From Alitta virens (taxonomy: Eukaryota > Annelida > Polychaeta > Phyllodocida > Nereididae): a DNA stretch of 64,000 nt. Position numbers and translations under genes: made by a program. The DNA lies in NCBI GenBank assembly GCA_932294295.1, contig OW028574.1, positions 31,690,145-31,754,144 on the forward strand. The letters are read 5' to 3'. This document shows, one piece after another, positions 39,069-49,590 of the stretch. Within the stretch, counting starts at the first letter, position 1. Each line of letters starts with the position of its first letter. The notes under the pieces are model-generated. The model was not told the origin of the DNA, searched no databases, and worked only from the letters and a program-made list of their open reading frames with translations.

Positions 39069-41230
39069 TTATATTGAGAATTTTGATTTTATTGGTTGTA
39101 AAACGATATCAAGTGGTTTGGTAGAAATACCATCCGCCAAAACTTGTCTCTTAATATAGAAATATGTGAATCCATATCTCTCTTGTTGATATGTATAAAT
39201 AGAGTTGTTCTTAGTAATAAATCCAATATTTGTTGAGCTTTGAGAATGATGAGTTAATAGAACTTTTTTGAATGTGCCAAATGGATCTTTGACGCGTTTT
39301 TTAGAAATTCTGTTTGAACTAAATTTATGTTTTTCCCCATCCCGGACTATGTAAGTTTTACTGCATAATCTATAAAAGCTATCTCCGCTGTATTCCAATT
39401 TAAACAAACCAGGAGTGCGACTATCGTACTTGCTATGTTCTGAGCAACAGTTTCTTGGTAACCAATGTATCTTATTATCAGCCTTAATTTTATTTGGGGA
39501 ACAAAAACCATTCAATCCCTTAAGGAATCTGGATTTGAGTTCTGGTTTCACTATTTCATCTAGCGATTCTCCTGCTATAGACAAATAACAGCTATCAGTA
39601 TCCATTTGAAGAATTTCAAAACATCGCGTGATACATATTCATCTAAAAAATCATAATAGAATTCCAAAACACGTAATTTTGCGTATTGAAGAATAAAGTA
39701 TCCTATTTGTATAGGTAAATCGAGATTAATACGTTTCTTCATCATTTGTATTTCAAAATATTCAAAGTTCGGACATAATTGAATCATGGATTTGAATCTG
39801 TTATCATTTGCTTTGAGACAAGCAACTCTTTCACTATTCACATACTCGACTTGTGTGTGATTTAATTTATTCATAATTGTCGATCCATAAGCGGAGTTTC
39901 CAATTAATTTGTTGAGATCTGCAATTATAGATTGGTCTTTATCTTGATCACCTGAGCGTCTTGCATTACTTACTTCATCAACAAAATTTTGAAAGCACTT
40001 CATTCTGTCATATTCCACTACTTGATAAACTTTTGTTACTTCCATACCGTGATCAAGATACCACTTTAATAAAGGAGTTGCAAACCTTAGCTTTCTAGCT
40101 TTCATACCACCAATTAATAATTTTCTCGGAGTTGTACTCATTCCAAAACGTCTAGCATGATTTTGCATGTGTTCTCCTATATCATCAAACTTCACTTCGC
40201 TTGTACAAAAATTTGGTGACATTTCTGAGAAGTATTCCTCTGGAGAAATATCTTTCTTGAATGTGTCACCCCATTCTTTTGGGACATTGATATCAACCTC
40301 TACAATACCAAAAAGGGAATTATCTCTAACTCCTTGTAAAATATCTTTCTCACTAAGACTTTTCTAGTTTTTTTTGAAAAAATGGAATGTTCTTACTTCT
40401 ATAAATTTTCTAAGTTCCTGGGATTCCTTTATCATCTGTAAAAATTGACATTCCCATATTTCTTCAACATTATAACCCAATTTTCTGTAATAATTATTTC
40501 TTTGTATTCTCCTTTTATTCCCAGCAGGAGCTTTATCATTCCAATCTTTGGATTTCATGTTCTTGGTTAATGGACAATTATCTGTGTGGAAATGGTAATA
40601 ACATCCGTCATATTGGAAAATAGAATTTGTTTCTGGGGAGTAACCATCTGCTAAGAAACGACCATCTCTTTTCTCTTTCGCTTCATTTCTTTTGTGAAAT
40701 ATTTTAATATTTCTTTTCTGACTTATATAATCCATCCAGTGAAACATGTTATCATATTTATCTCTCAAATCAGGTTTAAATTGCGATTCTCTATCTCTTC
40801 TAACAAATGAACCAACAGGAAATTCTTGATCAAATGCCCATAAATAGAGGGCATTCGCATCATGGCCCACTATTTTTTTGCAAAACTTAGTTTTATTCCT
40901 AATTTCACTAATATTACGTTCAGAATGTCTACAAAACACAATTGAAGGACCTCCAACAATATTACTCAAAAGAGAGAAATATATATCTGAAGAATTCTTA
41001 TCAAACAAAGAAAAGTATGCACCTTCTTTCCTAGCACTTTTAAATACAAGATGTCTAGCGATGCCGGGGACAGAAATCGTTGATTTAAAAATATCAATAT
41101 TCTTATCTTGATAGAATTTTTGTAGTTTTACTACTGCCTTTACAAATGGCGTTACATCTAAATTATTGTACCAGACAAGAAAATCTTTAAAGCATTTCAT
41201 GTTGTTTTCATGCCATACAATGTATTTCAA
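39069..41230 (-). pseudogene. Protein-primed type B DNA polymerase of the Polinton, truncated and broken
   Basis: Homology starts at 41230 ('WYNNLDVTPFVKAV') and ends at the stop at 39069-39071. TAG at 40364-40366 is the only break between the 41230-40364 and ~40360-39575 parts, which share one frame. A frameshift near 39600 moves to the frame of the last 178 residues. Catalytic motifs are all visible: motif A-like 'DANALYLWAF', 'NKLIGNSAYGSTIMNK' (motif B) and 'MDTDSCYLS' (motif C YxDTDS type) right after the shift. The N-terminal exonuclease half is missing. It would replicate element DNA from a protein primer. Confidence 0.92.
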
Positions 41231-41339
41231 TAACTAACATAATAGACAATACACTTCAAATCTCATGCATGACTAACTACAGTCACTTTGAATTATATAT
41301 CAGATATGTAGCCAGTGAGTAAATACAGGGCAGTGTACT

Positions 41340-41600
41340 TTACAATATGCAACCAAACGCATTTAAATGCAAATGTTTTGTATTCTAACAAATTCAAGAG
41401 CAAGTTCAAATGCCCAATTTTAAAAATGCATTTAAATGCAAATATTTCACATGGTTTCAAATGCAAATGCAAAACTTTAGAAACACATTTTAATGCAAAT
41501 GCAAATACATTTGCAAATGCATTTGATATTTTCAAATGTCTAACCAAAACAATACAATATACCTGTATTATATGCAGGCTTGGGTTTAAATACACCAGAA
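41340..41600. repeat. Octamer-rich AT repeat cluster
   Basis: Multiple ATGCAAAT units, about five exact copies, with 'GCATTTAAATGCAAAT' palindromes within ~190 bp. Looks like a decayed repeat element; also matches the POU-factor octamer by sequence. Confidence 0.6.
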
Positions 41601-43356
41601 AAAAGTATTAAGATATACAACTATAAAATTAAAGAGACTTAAAAAGGGAAGTGGCACAAAAAAAATTCATGTAATCTTTATTTTGATAATATTATCACGA
41701 TTATAACATATCTATTATAATATTTCCATTTAATTATATTTTGGGTATATTATACTATACTTTAAGTGTCCACCGAAACTTAACCACACGGTCACGATTA
41801 TGACAGGTATTGGTTTATGAATGCCATTAGATATGAAGTCAACACAACAACTTGTTACTGGTTCTGAAAGCAGAAAGAACAGTGAAAGTACCTAGCTAAT
41901 TTTTCTATAACCTAGCTAATCTTTCTTAAAAAGAAACAAATGGTATTAAATGCAATACTAGAGTGATATTAACTTACATGTTGTATTGAACTCACATTTA
42001 CAGTATAGTAAAATATAATGTTCACATTATCTTAAATGTCGTAATTAGCGAAGTCATTCAATTGAGGCAATTGTTCTGTGGTCATAATCAAATCACTGTG
42101 AAGAAGATGCTGATATAATTCACTCACTCATTTATTTATAAATGCTACATAATTTTATGTTTAGGTAATTTGGTCAACAATATTTAATTATTGACATTTG
42201 TAAAAAGGTTTTTTAATGTAATCTGTAGTATTAAAGTATTGCACCTGATGTTTTACTCAATTTCACTGTGTTCCTCCTCTTGAACAAACAAGAGGCATAA
42301 GACAAAAATTCAAAAAATCCTCTGAATTGCAGTTGCAGATTCAGGCATCCAGTATGACAAGTTGAAGTCAGAGAAACTCTGTCATGTATAAGTACAAACA
42401 ATCAAAGACAAGTTTGCTTGCTTCCTCAACTCCAGTTGACAGTAAAGGAAAAGCTGATGTTTATTGTTGCATTTGGTTAAGTTTTTAAAACACATTTATT
42501 GACGCTTCCCCGCAGCTCATCTGGGCAGGAGACAATTGACCAATCATTATGCAATCCTGCTACAGCAGCTGGCAATTGCACCAATGAGGTAATTAAGAGT
42601 AGAGCATGACCAACATGGCTGCCCTCATTATTGGAGAAATACCTCCCCCAATTTGTGTGCCACTGCATAGTTCTGTAGCTATTTTAGCCCAAGTTGACAC
42701 TGGGAGACAATGGTAAAGCATTGAACTGCGTTTCATGGCATATCTTCGCCATCCAATTATGTAAAAAAAAAAGCAACATTAAAATCGGCGTGTTAAAAAG
42801 ACGGTTTCAGACGTAAAAATAACCTCCGTATTTTTATCTGGCATTGTGCTTTTCATGACATTTTCTTAATTATTCTGAAATTTCTTAATTCTAGTGCAAT
42901 AGTTTCAACAAAATTGTGCCGTATTCTTAATTTCACTGTAGAACAGAAGTAAGAACATAGAGCTAAAGGGGACAGCCCTCATTTGAATCTAATGCTAAAA
43001 TTATGCCAAATATACCAAATGATAGCCCAAAGGCTCTACTTTAAGTCTATGGCTTTGCTTGTCAATGTCTTTATATTTGTGAAAAACTAGAACATTATAT
43101 GAGCAAATGATGCTTTGAGTATTAGTTCGGTCAAACTGGGGGACATAAAAAAGTCAGTATTCCTAGAAAACAAGCGCGGTGACCCCCCCCTTTTTTATTG
43201 TCTCATATGGATTATTATAAAAAGTTACAGTCGGAAACAATGTAATATGAAATTCATATAAGTGTCTGATATAAGACAAAATGAGCTGGAAAAAAGCAGA
43301 TGTTTTTCGGCAAAACCTCCAACAATTCGAAAATTAGCACTGTGACACTGTGTTGG
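41601..43356. other. No gene recognised
   Basis: AT-rich sequence with no domain-bearing frame. Includes a C8 run near 43183. Confidence 0.45.
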
Positions 43357-43364
43357 TATATAAG
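43357..43364 (+). promoter_or_regulatory. TATA box candidate
   Basis: TATATAAG, 36 bp upstream of the ATG at 43400 of the protease sequence; the spacing leaves room for a very short 5' UTR. Alternatively 'TTTTTCAATTCAG' at ~43374-43386 is a splice acceptor for an upstream exon. Confidence 0.45.
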
Positions 43365-43399
43365 TGTCTGGGATTTTTCAATTCAGGCTGGTGAGCAAA

Positions 43400-45839
43400 A
43401 TGAGAGGAGTCTTGTGTCCGCTTCTGCTTGTAGTAATTGTTGCCTCTAGTGCGAAATTAGGCGCCAAAAAGACAGACGATGAAGAAGACAAAGATGAATT
43501 TGCCTTTATTGAAGCTGAAGACCGAGCAGCCTGCGTCAAACTCATATAGCGAGAAGGTAAAATAACACACAGACTTGTTAGCGGCAAATATCCCAAGGGT
43601 TTCAACTGTCAATGGAAGATCAGAGCTCCTGAAGGCAAAATAGTTCAATTGGAATTCACCCAGTTCGAAGTGCAGCAACACAAGACTTGCCGAGCTGATT
43701 TCGTTGATCTGTATGACGAACCTAGGCCGACTGGTGCGTTATTGGCGAAGCTGTGTGGGACGCTCCCCCAACACCCGTTCTACGCAGATGGACCTTATGT
43801 TTCATCAGGCAGGTATTTGACTCTACATTTTATAACAAATGGTAGAGGGGAGTTTCGTGGGTGGACTGCTAAAGTGACATTTCAGCTGACATTTAATAAG
43901 ACGAAGGCTGCCTGTTCTTCAACTCCTGTTATGCTGGACTCGAATTCTGCACTCCTGTATACTCCATTTGGACTCTATCAGAATGAACAGTTGCAGATGG
44001 AATATCCAGGCACCAGAAAGCCAGTATGTTCAGTTTGTTTTAACTGATGTAGATATAGAGTATGAGGAAAATTGTCAATATGACTCATTGTCGTTGCATG
44101 ATGGTGACAACCCAAATGCTGTTGCAATTGGCCAGAGTGTGTGTGGCACAATGGTTGACATTGAACAAACACAGTTAGTTAGGACATCGTCGTGCAGCAG
44201 CATGTTCCTGGTTTTCAGAAGTGATTACGACATCAATGGCAATGGATTTGAAGGTCAGTTCAGCATTGTGGACACTCCGGGAATCCCTTTATGCCCAGAC
44301 ACGCCTGTGGAGCTGAGTGGCAGTGGCATCATCAAGTTTCCGCCAGTTGGGGATCGCTATGTTAACCAGATGAGCTGTGAGTGGCGCTTCTCAGCAGACA
44401 AGGGCCAGATGATTAAATTGACCTTTCAGCACCTAGATACAGAGCATGATCAAGCCTGCCAGTATGATGCTCTTAACATCCATGACAGTGACTCTCCATA
44501 TACATCTCCCAAATACAGCTTGTGTGGAGAGGTCCTACCTGGCAAAGAAATCATTAGTTCCTCTAATCATTTGTTCATGCGCTTCTTCTCAGATATATCA
44601 GTGACAGCCACTGGGTTTGAAATTGAGTATGAAACTTTAGGGGATGGTGATGATGGAGGAGATGAGGATGGAGATACAGATGCAGACCTTCCAGTGTATG
44701 GCTGTTCAGACGGGCCCACGACCATCTCTCCTGAGGGAGGCATAATCAAGGTCCCGCTTAATGGCAGCACTTATGACAACAACATAAACTGTGTCTGGAC
44801 CATATATGCTCCTGATGGACAAGTAGTCAGAGCCAAGTTCCTCTTCATGGATATAGAGCCTTCTGAGAGGTGCAGTGGTGACAGAGTAGACCTTGCAAGT
44901 GGTGAACGCTTACAAGGGAACATGATTGGCCGTGTGTGTGGTTCTGGGGTGCCTGATAAAGAATACGTCTCCACTGGAAACATTATGCACATCCGATTCT
45001 TCACCAACTCACGGGTAGTTGCATCGGGATTTAGACTCATCGTCCGTCCTGGTTTGAAAGGAGACTGCGGAAGTCCTCTGGTGTCTCGGACCAGTGCTCG
45101 TATCATCGGAGGGCAAATTGGAAAACCCCACTCATGGCCCTGGCAAGTGTCCATCAGGGACATGAGCGGCAAGTTCCATTTCTGTGGGGGAAGCATCATC
45201 TCTAGCAACTGGATTGTAACCACAGCTCATTGCGTATCTGCAGGGCAGGAGAGCAACATCTTAGTGCTGGCTGGGGCTCATAAGAAACAGTGGTTCAACT
45301 CGGAGGAGACTCACAGGCAGATCAAGGGGGTGTCTGGAATTGTGCAGTTCCCTGGTTACAGTGATACAGGTACAGCACCTGATGTGGCCCTTATCCGCCT
45401 TACTAGTCCTCTTGACCTTGATCCATTGTCAACAGAGGGCACTGCTCATCCTGTTTGCTTGCCACCAGATGGCTCTCAAGTTCCTGACTACAAGTCTTGC
45501 TTCACAACTGGTTGGGGAGTAACAAGAGATCCTGCGAAACAAAATTTCCTCAATGAAGTTGATGTGCCCATTGTGCCTCAGGCCATTTGCAGAGGACCAA
45601 ATTATTACGGAATGTCCCGTATTAAAGATTTCGAAGTTTGTGCTGGGTACAGCGAAGGGGGGAAAGATTCCTGCCAAGGGGACTCGGGTGGACCATTGGT
45701 TTGTTTGATTAATAATAAATATGAGCTGCATGGCATTACCAGTTGGGGAATAGGCTGTGCGCAACGGCTGAAGCCTGGGGTGTACACCTGAGTCACAGAA
45801 GTCACCAGTTGGATCCGGAGCATTGCCAAAGAAGATTAG
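43400..45839 (+). pseudogene. Secreted CUB-domain trypsin-like serine protease, intronless and broken
   Basis: From ATG 43400 a signal peptide ('MRGVLCPLLLVVIVASSA') and an acidic linker precede four CUB-type repeats (~43520-45060), with paired cysteines and 'CQWKIRAPEGKIVQLEF'-like openings. An S1 peptidase domain follows, starting at 'RIIGGQIGKPHSWPWQVSI'. The catalytic triad is in place: 'TTAHC', 'DVALIRL' and 'DSCQGDSGGP', with the Asp that gives trypsin specificity. Breaks: TAG at 43547-43549, a frameshift at ~43980-44030 inside CUB2, and TGA at 45789-45791 near the end; the frame then runs to TAG 45837-45839. A multidomain protease with no intron suggests retroposition of an ovochymase-like gene, although no poly(A) tail or TSD was found. 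Confidence 0.87.
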
Positions 45840-47375
45840 AGATATATTGTTTGTAAATGAATCTTATTAGCAAATATTCACATATATGTCAGTTGTGTTA
45901 TATATATTTCTCATATGTGGAGTAGTTATAGGTTAACTATTCCGAGTTGTTACATATAAATTGGATTTAAATTTTTTCCTTGATGTTGGTAACATGTTGG
46001 TTTGAGGTTAGGTAGACAAATAAGTTAATTTTCAACCCCTGACGTCTTGGTAAATACCAGAAAACATCTGAATTTTTGTGATATGATAAGAAACTGTTTA
46101 TTTTATCACTGTTTATTAGCGATATTTCTTATACATTAATTTGAGTTTGCTGATAATCTAATGGAGTACTATCAAGATGTTGGTGTTGTACTAGTAGTAT
46201 TTTGTACTGTATATGTCACATAGCTTTGCCTTGTAGGCAATTTACTAATGACCATTGTTGGTGTTGCGCTCTAACAATAAAATTGACTTATGATTAAATG
46301 CAATAAATGTCTTTGACTTATTATTTTGTTATTTTATAATGTTATGAACATTGGTTGTACTTAATTGCAGGACTTCAGCCTTCAAACTCATAACTCAATG
46401 AATGAATTATTAACTCATGCTTTTGCTGGTCATGAGATATAGTGTACGTATAAACTCAAATTCCAGCTTTTGTTTGGTCGCTGTCAAAAATGAATATAAA
46501 CATATCGCTACGTATGCAGCAAACCCTCAGCGAATAAACGGAAACAGCGACAGATAAGAATGTCCATAATCATTCGTGGTAACAGCCAAAAATGAAACAT
46601 TCTATTCTTTTGTATTGGTCTAAAATGAGATAATCAATAGACTCCCATTGGTTTTGGTCTTCCTGCAGTTTAGCTCCGAGATTATTTAAACTGCTGCAAT
46701 ATCGTTAAATATATATTATTGTGGCAATAATGTATTATCGTAAAGTTAAATGTGTATTTTATTAATCATTCTCTTATGTTTTTATAGGCCATGGGGTAAA
46801 TGTCACAGAGTGCACTGAATATGTACTTTTCAGGTTTAATATAATAGAAATGGTTGGGTACACAAAGTACATGTATAATTGATTCTATACAAAAATGTTT
46901 TATTACTGACCATTTGATAAAAGAAATTAGTGATCAACAGTAATGAAAACGATTATTTATTGTATTATGATGCATCGTTGATGGTTAATTTGATATAAAT
47001 TGATGGATTGATTGGTTCGAAGCTCTCAAAGACGTAATATAGATCTGTTAACTATTATAAAATTATACAATGCTTACATGTGAGACATGAACATAACATT
47101 TGAGGGTGTCCCAGCGTAGCATGGCTCATATACAATGGCTAACCAAGCATACCACCCAGCTGTAAATATTCCCCTAACTTTTCCAGCTGGTATTGTTATG
47201 TTAGGCCTGAGAATAGCAAAAATGGAGGCAGGATGATTCAGGCTAATGATTGTCTGTATATTTTGCCATTATTTCTATTGAAGTCTGTTTATGACAGAAA
47301 GTGGTAAAATAAATAGATCCAGACATTATTTTGTAAAAACACTGCATTTTTTCCTTATCATATATGCTTATGTAT
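45840..47375. other. No gene recognised
   Basis: AT-rich; AATAAA-type motifs near 46276 and 46300 could end the protease transcript. A half copy of the hairpin MITE lies at ~47070-47140. Confidence 0.4.
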
Positions 47376-49590
47376 CAGACAGACAGACAGACAAAGACAT
47401 TTATTTACACAAAGAGACACACATTTCATATACAGACATTGTTTGAAACATACATAGACAAATAGACAAATAAACAAGTAAAGAAATATTTAAAATGTAT
47501 TTTTCTCTATGTGTGGGAGGCCTCTCTAAGGTTTTAAGACTGCTATCGAGAGGCCACCCAGGCGTTTAAAGGTAGGCTGAAATCTCCTGAGTCACCGATT
47601 ACAATTTATCAAGTAAATAAAATATTTTAAGAATAATAATAGTAACAATAATGATAATAGAAATGACTGGACAGAAACAATGATGAACAAAATACTAAAT
47701 GAAATTCACATGCTATTGTTACAAGCATTTTCTATTTAGAACCTGATTAAATGAAATTCACATGCCATGTTGGAAGTTACTGAAATGAAATTCACATGCA
47801 ACTTTTACAAGCATTTTCTGTGCAGTGAATGACTTTTGGTTCATCACTTCCGAATAAAAAGTACACTGGATATCTTAGAACCCTATAAAATAAGATGAAC
47901 TGCAGAAAATTAGTCATTAAAATTCACAAAAGGGATATAATGAGTGCAACACAGGCATTTATGAAGCAAAGCTCACCCTGAAGAGGACTGACAAATGTGA
48001 CAATTTCTTATCAAGCAATTTTCTTTATAATTGTTTAGATAGTCATTCTTGATATATTTTGCGAATCCAGAGAGACTGTGGGTGTAAATTTTGTTTATGA
48101 TAAGCGGAACACTATTATTATAAGCCATGGGAATTCTATAATGAATGCCATGTTTGGCAAATTCATGCCTAACTCGGGGAATATGGAATGCATTGGCAGA
48201 TCTGGTGTTGTGTCGATGAATGTTTCTATTTTTTACAAATATGTTGTCTTGAAAGTAAGCGGGTACCAATTTGTTCTTTAATTTGTAACAAAATTTTAAT
48301 TCTTGAAGGTTACATAGATCATTAACTTTCAGAAGGCTTAGATACTTAAAAATTGGTTCTGTGTGAGCATTGTATTTCGCACCCATTATGATTCTGACAG
48401 CTTTCTTTTGAAACTTTACAACTGAATTAATCTTTGATTTCCAACAAAGAATCCCATCATTGAGATATGGCATGAATAAGCTATAATATAAAATGAGAAG
48501 GATATCCTTCGAGATAAAATTTAAAACTTTTAACATTATTCCTATAATTTTAGACATTTTCAAGGATATCTTATGAATATGCGACTTCCAACTAAGATGT
48601 TTATCTATTGTAATTCCTAGATAGTTAAAAGAATCCACAAAGTCTATAATTGTACCATTTATCATAATATTTGGATAATTCACATTTTTGCGTACAGTAT
48701 GAAAAAGCATGGCCTTTGTCTTGGAAGAATTTAATGATAATTTATTAAGTTTTAGCCACAGAGAGATATTTTCAAGTTCTGTATCTATATTTCTATCCCT
48801 GTTTTGACCTGCACTGTCAAAGGCACTTAAAGTTGCAGATAATGCTGTATCATCAGCATATATGATGGGTTTAAAGATAGGGCTAGCCAAATTAAGATCA
48901 TTTATATATATTATGAAAAGTAATGGCCCTAAAATTGATCCCTGAGGGACACCTGTTTTAATTAGTAATAATTCAGAACTGATATTGTCCATATAGATAT
49001 ATTGCTTTCGATTAAATAAGTAATTTGTAATCAGCTTTAATGACTTGTCTTTCACACCATAGTAACATAATTTATGAAGAAGGATATTGTGATCAATTGT
49101 GTCAAAGGCCTTAGATACATCAAGGAAAATAGCCAGAGGTACTTCTTTCTCATCCATACTATTGATGATTCTGTTAGTAATTTCTAATGCTGCCAATTCA
49201 GTTGAATGTGAACTCCTAAAGCCATATTGTTTATCATAAAATAAATTGAATCTTGAGAAGTAGGAGAGCAATTGTGAATGCATAACTCTTTCAAGTATCT
49301 TTGACAGGCTGGGCAAAATAGAGATGGGCCTGTAGTTTTCAAATAAGTAATCTTCATTTGTCTTAAACAAGGGAATTACTTTGGCTATTTTGAGCCTGTC
49401 GGGAAAAATTCCATTTTCTATTGCTTGGTTTATTATCAAAGTTAAAGGAACCAGAATTCCATTTTTTATTAATTTCAGCAATTTATTAGAAATTCCATCA
49501 CTACTGCTCTTTGGTTTTAAGGTTTCAATTATTTTGGACACATATTCTTGACTGACTTTTTCAAATATCTCCTCTTTTGAATGTCAATAA
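47376..49590 (-). mobile_element. L2/CR1-like non-LTR element, 5'-truncated
   Basis: RT frame 49541-47973 (plus ~40 upstream bases in frame) followed by ~580 bp of 3' UTR, ending in a (CAGA)n tract at 47376-47393. A short-repeat tail instead of poly(A) is typical of L2/CR1 relatives. The endonuclease and ORF1 are absent; the 5' break is at ~49590. Confidence 0.85.
47973..49541 (-). CDS. Reverse transcriptase (truncated ORF2) of the L2/CR1-like element
   Basis: 522 residues without a break. 'YRPISILPSLSKILERVMHS', 'LDVSKAFDTIDHNILLHKL', 'GVPQGSILGPLLFIIYINDL' and 'IIYADDTAL' give all RT core motifs with an intact YADD. The C-terminal thumb and 'HRHNTRSANAFHIP' region are typical of the clade. 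The apparent start is simply the first ATG inside a longer, 5'-truncated frame. Because the RT part is intact, the insertion is probably recent. Confidence 0.88.
   Translation of the reverse strand: MSKIIETLKPKSSSDGISNKLLKLIKNGILVPLTLIINQAIENGIFPDRLKIAKVIPLFKTNEDYLFENYRPISILPSLSKILERVMHSQLLSYFSRFNLFYDKQYGFRSSHSTELAALEITNRIINSMDEKEVPLAIFLDVSKAFDTIDHNILLHKLCYYGVKDKSLKLITNYLFNRKQYIYMDNISSELLLIKTGVPQGSILGPLLFIIYINDLNLASPIFKPIIYADDTALSATLSAFDSAGQNRDRNIDTELENISLWLKLNKLSLNSSKTKAMLFHTVRKNVNYPNIMINGTIIDFVDSFNYLGITIDKHLSWKSHIHKISLKMSKIIGIMLKVLNFISKDILLILYYSLFMPYLNDGILCWKSKINSVVKFQKKAVRIIMGAKYNAHTEPIFKYLSLLKVNDLCNLQELKFCYKLKNKLVPAYFQDNIFVKNRNIHRHNTRSANAFHIPRVRHEFAKHGIHYRIPMAYNNSVPLIINKIYTHSLSGFAKYIKNDYLNNYKENCLIRNCHICQSSSG

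Larger units (their letters stand above)
27559..41235. mobile_element. Polinton/Maverick (adintovirus-like) element, decayed, right end truncated
   Basis: A contiguous block carries the diagnostic set: protein-primed-type PolB, retroviral-type integrase, FtsK/HerA-type packaging ATPase, adenain-like protease, and major and minor capsid proteins, plus several small conserved proteins. Structural genes are on plus (27.9-34.3 kb) and PolB on minus (41.2-39.1 kb), so the two blocks converge on the 34.3-39 kb cargo region. The PolB N-terminal exonuclease part is missing at ~41230, implying loss of the right end. I could not find matching terminal inverted repeats or a 6-bp TSD, so both borders are approximate. 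About 13.7 kb remains of a usual 15-20 kb. Scattered stops and frameshifts show an inactive copy. Confidence 0.93.

Noticed and set aside
44567..45829. Minus-strand frames opposite the CUB/trypsin sequence
   Set aside because: Shadows of the plus-strand coding frame.
48078..48281. Plus-strand frame inside the L2-like RT
   Set aside because: Antisense shadow of the RT.
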